A stretch of 45,350 nt of DNA, taken from Ignavibacteriales bacterium (GTDB taxonomy: Bacteria > Bacteroidota > Ignavibacteria > UBA10030 > UBA8401). How positions within the stretch are numbered: the stretch's first letter is position 1; every line of letters starts with the position of its first letter. Shown here one piece after another: positions 13,780 through 20,698 of the stretch. Location of the stretch: assembly GCA_016182545.1 (NCBI GenBank), contig JACPGG010000014.1, positions 2,410-47,759 on the forward strand, read 5' to 3'. Both the position numbers and the translations under genes were made by a program. Below the pieces are notes generated by a model, which was not told the origin of the DNA, ran no database searches, and worked only from the letters and a program-made list of their open reading frames with translations.

Positions 13780-15369
13780 ATGGCAAAAGCAACATCGCAA
13801 AAAATATTTGAAAAAGAATTTGCCCGTCTGATCGAGGATATTCAGAAACAGGCAACGCCGTTCATCAACGATTCGACTTCAAAGAAGGAGGCGAGGAAAA
13901 AACGTTCGGCTGCCGATCCGTTCTTCTTTGCATCAACGTACTTCCCCCACTATATCATGCTTGCCGATGGATTTAAAGAGGTGTGGAAGGACCCTGCAGC
14001 AAACATCGATTGGGTAAAAGCGGGATTTGCAGAGTGTCATTCCGATTTCTTCGACATTGCTCAACTCAAAAATAAATTCGAATTGCTCTTCGCCTTCCGT
14101 GAATCTGCAAAGGATACTCTCATTGCTAAAGTTGAAACGATCCGAAAGATCGTCTCAAAAGAGATCTGGTACCATACACACACTGCCTTTACAGAGGAGC
14201 ATGCAACGTCGAAGATCATCCCGATAAAATTAGAGTTTGAACACAACGAGCGATTGATCTCCGATTACGGAAATCTTGTCGGGTCCACAAAGTGGGAGGA
14301 AAATGAATTCATCACCAATACCGGTGTGAAGGTAAAAGCATTCGGACGCGATATGACGATGCGTGGCACGGAAAACTTCGGTCACCGTCCCGACTGGCTT
14401 CTCATCAACGACGTGTTCGATCCCACGAAACAAAATACGCGTTGGGGTGCAATGCTGCTCGGCAATTATGTGAGCAAACAGAGCGTTGAACACGAACTTG
14501 CAGTGAACGCGGCAAAGCTGGGGTACGGTTTGCATATCTTCCGTGCGCTTGTTGTCAATCCAAAAAAGACAGAAGAGGAACGGGAGATCGCTCACGAATG
14601 CAAGATGAACAAATTGCCCGACCTGGAAAAATCGGCGTGGGAATTCCGTCATCCGACGATACGATTATTGAAAGAGCGTGCTGCAGATCCGGATACGTTC
14701 GAAGCGGAAATGATGATGCGACCGAAAGACAAGAAGAATGCGAAGTTCAGAGACGACGATTTCCATTATTATTCCCCGGTCCAGTACATGAAGAAGGTTG
14801 AGATCATTCACTGGTCGTTCGGAGATCCGTCTGTGAAGATCGCATCGGATTATAAAGCATTGATCACGCTCGGCGTGCCGAAGCAGCCGATGTTTAAAAT
14901 ACTCTGCGTGCACGCGTGGATACGGCAGGCATCGATTGACGAGATGCTGGACGAGTCGTTCAGAATGCAATCGCTCTATAAAAATAAAATATTCGGACTT
15001 GAAGGGATTGGATTTGCGATGCTGCTCGAACGCGACTACCGGCGAATGATGGTAACGCACGGACCGATACCGCTGCACATGGTTGAGAAGGTCGAGAATA
15101 AAGATGCGAAGATCGAGAGTCTCGTCCCCGTGGTGCGAAGCGGTCTATTGGAGTTCGATGCCTCGGAAGGCGATCAGCAGTTACTGATCCGCCAATTTAA
15201 AAACTTCCCGGATAAAACTCCGGTGAAACGCGGCGGACTTGGCGATGACGGACCGGACGCTCTTTACGAGTGTTACAGACTGATTCAGCAATTCCCGCTT
15301 GGTTCATCGGCGGTAGAATACAAATCCGGACAGAAACGGCAAGCACGATTCAAGAAAGGAGCGTTCTAA
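13780..15369 (+). CDS. Large terminase (Mu Gp28-like)
   Basis: The product has 529 residues. The ATPase half has a Walker-A-like FRESAKDTL (106-114) and a Walker-B-like DWLLINDVFD (205-214), the latter preceded by RGTENFGHRP. The nuclease half has acidic residues in WSFGDPSVKIASDY (D349, D357) and near the end in DDGPDALYE, as in the terminase C-terminal RNase H-like domain. Walker A is atypical (AKDT where GKST or AKTT is usual) and Walker B has ND for DD. It would translocate and cut DNA during packaging. Confidence 0.85.
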   Translation: MAKATSQKIFEKEFARLIEDIQKQATPFINDSTSKKEARKKRSAADPFFFASTYFPHYIMLADGFKEVWKDPAANIDWVKAGFAECHSDFFDIAQLKNKFELLFAFRESAKDTLIAKVETIRKIVSKEIWYHTHTAFTEEHATSKIIPIKLEFEHNERLISDYGNLVGSTKWEENEFITNTGVKVKAFGRDMTMRGTENFGHRPDWLLINDVFDPTKQNTRWGAMLLGNYVSKQSVEHELAVNAAKLGYGLHIFRALVVNPKKTEEEREIAHECKMNKLPDLEKSAWEFRHPTIRLLKERAADPDTFEAEMMMRPKDKKNAKFRDDDFHYYSPVQYMKKVEIIHWSFGDPSVKIASDYKALITLGVPKQPMFKILCVHAWIRQASIDEMLDESFRMQSLYKNKIFGLEGIGFAMLLERDYRRMMVTHGPIPLHMVEKVENKDAKIESLVPVVRSGLLEFDASEGDQQLLIRQFKNFPDKTPVKRGGLGDDGPDALYECYRLIQQFPLGSSAVEYKSGQKRQARFKKGAF

Positions 15370-15587
15370 TGAGACGATTAAAAGCATTCATCATCGCAAC
15401 ATTTTCCATCGCGTGGGTTGTAGAGTTCAAGAAAAAAAAGAGAGTTCAAATCCACTTTAAACGGAATGAGCATAAGGTTTTATTCAGATTCCTCGATCTC
15501 TTTTTTGACGTGCGAGTGAAGCCAAACGGCGAGGTATGGTTGAACCTGAAGCAGCGAGTAAAAGCGAATTATGAACGCGGTATTTAA
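15369..15587 (+). CDS. Small basic phage protein
   Basis: The product has 72 residues starting at the ATG that overlaps the terminase stop (TAATG, 15367-15371). A hydrophobic start (AFIIATFSIAWVVEF) suggests a short membrane segment, and the remainder is strongly basic. No recognised motif. Confidence 0.5.
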   Translation: MRRLKAFIIATFSIAWVVEFKKKKRVQIHFKRNEHKVLFRFLDLFFDVRVKPNGEVWLNLKQRVKANYERGI

Positions 15588-15650
15588 TATTAAAAATTGT
15601 TCGAACTCCAGTACATCACAAATCTATCACTATAGAGAGGTGCTGAAGTA

Positions 15651-16514
15651 ATGAACAAACTATTCGCATATCCAGGGGGCAAGTGGACGATCCGTCATCT
15701 TGTGGTGTCGGCGTTTCCCGAGCACACAACGTACGTTGATGTGTTTGGCGGGTCAGCAGCGATACTGCTGTCGAAAGAAAGATCGAAGGGCGAGGTTTTC
15801 AACGACAAGAATGAAATGCTCGTCAATTTTTTCCGTGTCGTAAAACATCGTCCTGCGGAATTATCTGAGAGAGCGAAAAACTGGATACACAGCAGAACGT
15901 TGTGGAATGAATTCCGGTTTGCAGAAAAATTACCTGCAGACGAGGTCGAGCGTGCGATCATGTTTTGGGCCCGGCTGCAGGACTCGTTCGGTGCGCGCGG
16001 CATGAATTTCGGAATGTGTAAGGAAGGCATCCACTCTGTAACGAGTTCACGAAAGTTTCTTGATCAGGTATCGGAGCGATTATCGGGAGTGCATGTTGAA
16101 TGCAGTTCGTTCGAAGCATGCATCAAGAATTACGACTCTCCGGAGACGCTGTTCTATCTCGATCCGCCGTACCCGAATACTGCAGGAGGCAGCAGCAATT
16201 ACAATCAGCTGTCGACTGAAGAGTGGGAACAATTCCGGTCCATTCTCGGCAACATCAAAGCGAAGTTCCTTTTGTCCTGCAATGACGATCCGTTTGTACT
16301 GAAACTGTTCAAGGGATTCAACATCAAGCGCATCAAAGTCCGTGTGACACTTGCGAAGAATAATAATCTCAAGCCCCGCAACGAGATTCTCGTCAGCAAC
16401 TATGCTCTGCCCCGGGTACAACGTCACGCGCCGGTGTACGATGCAGATCGACCTGCAATAAAGGAGCATCGCAATTCAAAAGCGACAAAGCGGAGAAAGG
16501 AGTTGGCACGATGA
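15651..16514 (+). CDS. D12-class DNA adenine N6-methyltransferase
   Basis: The product has 287 residues. It has the Dam/D12 order of motifs: N-terminal YPGGKWTI (7-14), AdoMet-binding DVFGGSAAIL (30-39) and catalytic DPPY (171-174). It would methylate adenine in a short recognition site, here probably to protect element DNA from host restriction or to mark it for packaging. The basic C-terminal tail after residue 250 is an extension. Its stop overlaps the start of the second methyltransferase by ATGA. Confidence 0.88.
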   Translation: MNKLFAYPGGKWTIRHLVVSAFPEHTTYVDVFGGSAAILLSKERSKGEVFNDKNEMLVNFFRVVKHRPAELSERAKNWIHSRTLWNEFRFAEKLPADEVERAIMFWARLQDSFGARGMNFGMCKEGIHSVTSSRKFLDQVSERLSGVHVECSSFEACIKNYDSPETLFYLDPPYPNTAGGSSNYNQLSTEEWEQFRSILGNIKAKFLLSCNDDPFVLKLFKGFNIKRIKVRVTLAKNNNLKPRNEILVSNYALPRVQRHAPVYDADRPAIKEHRNSKATKRRKELAR

Positions 16515-17461
16515 AATACCAACTTCTTCTCGGCGATGCGTATGAACAACTCCGGCGAATGAAAAGCCGGAGCGTTCAGTGTGTCGTGACATCACCTCCA
16601 TATTGGGGATTGAGAGACTATGGAGTCGACGGGCAACTCGGACAAGAATCGTCACCGAAAGAATTCGTTTCCAAACTTGTAGCGATCTTTTCTGAAGTGA
16701 AGCGGGTACTCAAGGATGACGGTACTCTGTGGTTGAACCTCGGCGACACCTACGTCGGCAGCAACCAGAGTGCAGGACAAAAAGTATCGACACTCTCAAC
16801 GGTGCAGAAAGGAAACCGCGGTTCGCTGCATTCGATAAAACGGATTCCCGTCAATTACAAAGTGCTTGGTCTGAAACCGAAGGATCTGATCGGAATCCCG
16901 TGGTCTGTTGCGTTCGCTCTGCGTGATGCCGGTTGGTACTTACGGAGCGACATCATTTGGTATAAAACAAATCCAATGGTCGAGAGCGTTCGAGATCGAC
17001 CGACAAAAGCTCACGAGTATATTTTTCTGCTGACAAAGCGGAAAAAATATTACTACGATCAGGAAGCAATAGCCGAGCCGATCAAACCGGAGAGTCTGAA
17101 AAGAGGAAAACGCGGTGCATCATTCCATCGCTATTCCGCTTTGATGGGACACACGCAAAAAGGAACGGCGAAGTGGGCGGATAAGAACCCGACGACTCGC
17201 AACAAACGAAGTGTGTGGATCATCTCTTTGAAGCATTCCAAGTTTGAACACTATGCGACCTTCCCTGAAGACATCCCGATGATCTGTATTAAAGCAGGGA
17301 CAAAAAAAGGTGATGTGGTTCTTGATCCGTTCGCGGGTAGCGGAACGACGCTGGTTGCTGCGTTGAAGTTGAGACGAAAAGCAATCGGGATCGACATCAA
17401 CAAGAAGTACGTCAACAGAATCATGCGACCACGATTAGAAAAACTTCTGAAGGCAGCATGA
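16511..17461 (+). CDS. Beta-class DNA methyltransferase (N4-C or N6-A)
   Basis: The product has 316 residues. The catalytic motif TSPPYWGLRDYG (27-38) is near the N-terminus, followed by the target-recognition region and, at about 274-280, the AdoMet motif FAGSGTT, the beta-class order. SPPY is more common in cytosine-N4 enzymes but also occurs in adenine-N6 enzymes. No restriction gene is near, so it is an orphan modification enzyme of the element. It overlaps both neighbours by ATGA. Confidence 0.85.
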   Translation: MKYQLLLGDAYEQLRRMKSRSVQCVVTSPPYWGLRDYGVDGQLGQESSPKEFVSKLVAIFSEVKRVLKDDGTLWLNLGDTYVGSNQSAGQKVSTLSTVQKGNRGSLHSIKRIPVNYKVLGLKPKDLIGIPWSVAFALRDAGWYLRSDIIWYKTNPMVESVRDRPTKAHEYIFLLTKRKKYYYDQEAIAEPIKPESLKRGKRGASFHRYSALMGHTQKGTAKWADKNPTTRNKRSVWIISLKHSKFEHYATFPEDIPMICIKAGTKKGDVVLDPFAGSGTTLVAALKLRRKAIGIDINKKYVNRIMRPRLEKLLKAA

Positions 17462-18081
17462 AAGATGTATTTAAATACGCGGGTTACATCGTTTTTTGCC
17501 TCACAATCGCGTACGTTTGCGCCACGTTGAAGGATTGCGGCGAGGTCGGGAAAACATCCGACCTCGTCGTGGTTCCCCGGGACAGCGCATATTTGCCGAT
17601 AACGATGAACGAATATAAACCGCCGTCAACGCCGTTTGAAGATCCGGTAAAACCAGTTTCAAAACTCCCGATAGGAGTGAAAGAAAGAGATGTGAAGCGG
17701 GTGATCAAAGTACGTAAATTGTCGACCAGCGATACATTGGTCATCATTTTGACAAAAAGCGGTGAGGTACTGGTGCCGAAACAAACAGATTCCATAGCCG
17801 TGAATGTTTTCGATTACGTTCCACCACTGTTGCAGTTCGGATTATTTTACGGTTTTGGAGTGACACTGAATGCAGAGTCGGAAATAGATCCAGCGGTGTC
17901 ACTCTCTTTGATTAGAATCAATGAGAAATTCTCCGCGCCGGTCATTGCAGCAGATCTGCACAGCATCGGAGTTGGAGCCGGGTATCAGTTCTATCACGAT
18001 CTTACTGTTACGCCACTAATGATGTGGAATTATTCAGACACGCAGCGCACAATCAAAATTCAAGTGAGTTACCAATTATGA
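17458..18081 (+). CDS. Membrane-anchored envelope protein, unknown
   Basis: The product has 207 residues. An N-terminal hydrophobic segment (about 8-24) is followed by CATLKDC, then a Pro-rich linker and a beta-rich C-terminal half with amphipathic strands ending in VSYQL, reminiscent of beta-barrel or periplasmic proteins of FCB bacteria. The terminal aromatic or Leu residue fits an outer-membrane strand. Being embedded between methyltransferase and portal genes with ATGA overlaps, it is a phage gene; a spanin-like role is possible but unproved. Confidence 0.5.
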   Translation: MKDVFKYAGYIVFCLTIAYVCATLKDCGEVGKTSDLVVVPRDSAYLPITMNEYKPPSTPFEDPVKPVSKLPIGVKERDVKRVIKVRKLSTSDTLVIILTKSGEVLVPKQTDSIAVNVFDYVPPLLQFGLFYGFGVTLNAESEIDPAVSLSLIRINEKFSAPVIAADLHSIGVGAGYQFYHDLTVTPLMMWNYSDTQRTIKIQVSYQL

Positions 18082-19421
18082 ACAACAACATTTTCTCCCG
18101 GGCACGACTTGCGTTGAAGGCGGCGAAGGAACAATTGCGGAGGCCGGACACGAATGAGATCTCAACGGTGTCACTCTTTAATCGTTGGGGAACGTATCCG
18201 TCCAACGGACTGACTCCGGATACGCTCGCAACCATTCTTAAGGAAGCAGATGAAGGAAATATTTCCCGACAGATGGAGTTGTTCGAAGAGATCATGGAAA
18301 AGGACCCGCACATCTTCGGAGCGTTCCAGTCGAGGAAACTTGCAGTCTCAAAGCGTGATTACCAGATCATGCCAGCATCGGAAGAGAGACACGATAAAGA
18401 GATTGCAGAGTATGTCCGTAATGTATTCAACAATATAAAACGATTCCACACATTCAGAGAAGATGCGTTGGATGCTGTGCCGAAAGGCTTTTCTGCACAG
18501 CAGATTATGTGGAAGATCGATCCGGCAAATAATGTGTACATTGATCGGTTTGAGTTGCTGCATCAAAAGAATTTTCGGTTCGGACTTGCGACAGATCCGA
18601 AATCAGATCTCAATAAGATACGACGCATCACGGACGAAGCGCTGGTCGATGGCGTGGAATTGGAACCGTTCAAATGGTTCATACCGATTGTGAAAGCTCG
18701 ATCCGGCTATCCGGGACGCGCATCGATCATGCGGACTGTGACCTGGTATTACCTTTTTAAAAATTTCGATGTTAAATCGTGGGTGCAATTTGCAGAGGTG
18801 TATGGACTACCACTTCGGATCGGGAAATATGGCACGGGTGCCGGTGAAGATGAAAAAAACGATCTCCTCAGAGCGCTTCAAACGATCGCACAGGATGCAT
18901 CGGCGATCATTTCCGATACGACAAAGATCGAATTCGTTGAAGCGGTGCAGAAAGCGGCATCGATACAGCTCTATCAAGACCTCGCAGCTTATTGTGATGC
19001 TCAGGATTCGAAAGCCATTCTCGGACATACGGGAGCAATCGATTCGACCCCGGGTAAACTTGGCGGAGAAACGAATGCTGAAAATGTCCGGTTCGACCTG
19101 ATTGAGAATGATGCACAGTCGTTGGATTATGAGATCACCGATCAGTTGGTCGTGCCTTTGGTGAACTTCCAGTTCGGTCAGCAAGAGAAATATCCTTCCT
19201 ACAAAACGGTTCTTGTTCCACCGAAGAACCGGAAGGAAGAGCAGGACATTATGAATAATTCCCGGGTGCCAATCAGTACTCGTCATTACTACGAGCAGCT
19301 CGGCATTCCACAACCTCAAGATGGTGAGGAAGTGATCACTCCGGCACCGGCTGGGATACCGTTTGGGACACAATTCGGATTAAAAGAAATCGCTGCGAGC
19401 GGGAGTAAAAAAAAACTCTAA
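18078..19421 (+). CDS. Portal protein, DUF935-type (Mu Gp29-like), N-terminal part
   Basis: I chose the ATG at 18078, overlapping the previous stop, giving 447 residues. The sequence has the DUF935 features: the start region with LFNRWGTYPSNGLTP, then EEIMEKDPHIFGAFQSRK, and the central GYPGRASIMRTVTWYYLFKN. The frame ends after ASGSKKKL at a stop that directly follows nine A. The usual C-terminal helical region of DUF935 portals is missing here and appears instead at the start of the next frame, so this is a broken or frameshift-decoded gene. Confidence 0.8.
   Translation: MNNNIFSRARLALKAAKEQLRRPDTNEISTVSLFNRWGTYPSNGLTPDTLATILKEADEGNISRQMELFEEIMEKDPHIFGAFQSRKLAVSKRDYQIMPASEERHDKEIAEYVRNVFNNIKRFHTFREDALDAVPKGFSAQQIMWKIDPANNVYIDRFELLHQKNFRFGLATDPKSDLNKIRRITDEALVDGVELEPFKWFIPIVKARSGYPGRASIMRTVTWYYLFKNFDVKSWVQFAEVYGLPLRIGKYGTGAGEDEKNDLLRALQTIAQDASAIISDTTKIEFVEAVQKAASIQLYQDLAAYCDAQDSKAILGHTGAIDSTPGKLGGETNAENVRFDLIENDAQSLDYEITDQLVVPLVNFQFGQQEKYPSYKTVLVPPKNRKEEQDIMNNSRVPISTRHYYEQLGIPQPQDGEEVITPAPAGIPFGTQFGLKEIAASGSKKKL
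19407..19421 (+). promoter_or_regulatory. Possible -1 frameshift site (A9 run)
   Basis: Nine consecutive A (19407-19415) precede CTCTAA. In the portal frame the codons are AAA AAA AAA CTC TAA. A slip of -1 on A AAA AAA enters the downstream frame, which is open from 19409 to 20389 and would give a portal-F fusion. The portal C-terminal region is encoded in that frame. A one-base deletion or an assembly error in the homopolymer would look the same. Confidence 0.55.
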
Positions 19422-19441
19422 TTTTTGATGACGATGAGTAT

Positions 19442-20389
19442 GTGCAAACGCTTGATGAATTTACGACGAAACAAATCGATGAATCAGTTCCTGTCTATGA
19501 CATTCTTATTGGGATCGTTGAACGGATGCTTCGAGAGTCAGCATCGATGGATGAGTTTCGGAAACAGATTCCTTCGCTTGTGTCGGAAGAATTTGTCAAT
19601 GCACTCGCTGAAAAAATTCGCATCGGACTGTTATCGGCAGATTCAATCGGCAGGAGTTTTGTCGCTGAAAAGGACAAATACTACAGTGAGAAAGCACAGG
19701 TTGTTTCTGCGAAATTCAAGGTCGGGAAATTCTATTCCCGTGCCGACAGCATGGTATGGATTGCTGCAGCCGATAAAGGTAGGGTCAACGTTTCTTTTGA
19801 TTTGACGCCGGAAGAGGCACTTGCCGAGTTTCGAAGGAGAGCGTTTCGGATCGGTGGAATTGAGAATCAGAAATTTATCGATGCAGTGAAATATGAGTTC
19901 GAACGAGCGATCAGTGAAGGGACGAGTTACGAGGAATTTTCGAATCAGTTTAAGGAACTCTTCATCAGGTATGGCATCACACCTGAAAAGCCGATTCGTT
20001 TAGATACGATCTTCCGGACAAACCTTTTCACTGCGTACACTGCCGGGCAGGTGAAACAAATAGATCAGGTGAAGGAGCGGTTTCCGGTTTGGCGATATGT
20101 TTCGGTGTTGGATAATAGAACTCGTCAAAGCCATCGAAATCTCAATGGAAAATTATTTAAGTATGGTCCGTTTCCACCGATCAGTTTCAACTGCCGATGC
20201 ACACCGCAATTCCTGCATCAGTACCAGTTCGAGCGGATCTCCAGCGAGACAATTTACAATTCGATCTATGATCTAATCGACAAAGGCGAGGTTGTTGATT
20301 TCTTGGGTAATGATTCATACCAAAAATGGATCGACGATAATCCGGTTTCGCCGGACATTCAAACGATCATTGATGATGGTCTAAAATGA
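19442..20389 (+). CDS. Portal C-terminus plus Mu F-like head morphogenesis domain
   Basis: The GTG at 19442 gives 315 residues, but the frame is open upstream to 19409 with no good ribosome binding site. The first ~85 residues (with SASMDEFRKQIPSL and ADSIGRSFVAEKDKY) resemble the C-terminal part of DUF935 portals. From about residue 100 the Mu F/SPP1 gp7-type domain follows, with TPEEALAEFRRRAF, TIFRTNLFTAYTAG, YVSVLDNRTRQSHRNLNG and the hallmark FNCRC near residue 250. It would assist capsid assembly and DNA ejection. No protease or capsid gene follows. Confidence 0.75.
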   Translation: MQTLDEFTTKQIDESVPVYDILIGIVERMLRESASMDEFRKQIPSLVSEEFVNALAEKIRIGLLSADSIGRSFVAEKDKYYSEKAQVVSAKFKVGKFYSRADSMVWIAAADKGRVNVSFDLTPEEALAEFRRRAFRIGGIENQKFIDAVKYEFERAISEGTSYEEFSNQFKELFIRYGITPEKPIRLDTIFRTNLFTAYTAGQVKQIDQVKERFPVWRYVSVLDNRTRQSHRNLNGKLFKYGPFPPISFNCRCTPQFLHQYQFERISSETIYNSIYDLIDKGEVVDFLGNDSYQKWIDDNPVSPDIQTIIDDGLK

Positions 20390-20416
20390 CATTACGTCAG
20401 AGATGTGCAGAAATGG

Positions 20417-20448
20417 AAATGCCGAATTCTAAACGGATTCGGCATTTT
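20417..20448 (+). terminator. Intrinsic terminator of the packaging operon
   Basis: AAATGCCGAAT (20417-20427) pairs with ATTCGGCATTT (20437-20447) around a nine-base loop, 28 bases after the F-like stop. The T run is partly within the stem. It marks the end of the last gene of the element, before the end-binding repeats. Confidence 0.75.
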
Positions 20449-20506
20449 GAAAAAATATCTTACTACTGCAGTACGGCGAATTTATTGTACAAACCGCACT
20501 TTTCAA

Positions 20507-20646
20507 CTTTAAAGCAAATTTAATTCGATCTCTCGTTTCTCATTTTTATCATTTTTCTCACCAAAGCAAAAATAATTTAAAAACTAAGTCTTTGAAAATT
20601 ATAGAGTTAGTTATTCTTTAAAGCAAAAATAATGCGACTCTCCACA
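20507..20646 (+). mobile_element. Right end of the Mu-like element (attR)
   Basis: Three direct repeats with core AAAGCAAAwwTAAT stand at 20511, 20563 and 20620 (first core base). The outer and inner ones share CTTTAAAGCAAA...TAATnCGA. Spacing of 52 and 57 bases, close to whole helical turns, fits transposase end-binding sites like R1-R3 of Mu. The outermost copy is followed within ten bases by CTCTCCACA; CA at 20645-20646 is the best terminus, reading TGTGGAGAGTCG inward. The five bases after it (GCAAG) would be the target duplication. Host sequence follows directly. Confidence 0.7.
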
Positions 20647-20648
20647 GC

Positions 20649-20683
20649 AAGATTTTCCAAATCTTCAAGATTTGGAAAATCTT
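20649..20683. terminator. Perfect palindrome, terminator of host peptidase gene
   Basis: AAGATTTTCCAAATCTT (20649-20665) and AAGATTTGGAAAATCTT (20667-20683) form a 17-base-pair hairpin with a single-base loop. It lies 16 bases past the stop of the leftward M3 peptidase gene. It is probably a bidirectional terminator or a dispersed intergenic repeat. The Mu-like element inserted just next to it. Confidence 0.7.
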
Positions 20684-20698
20684 CTCTGCTTGGTCAGA

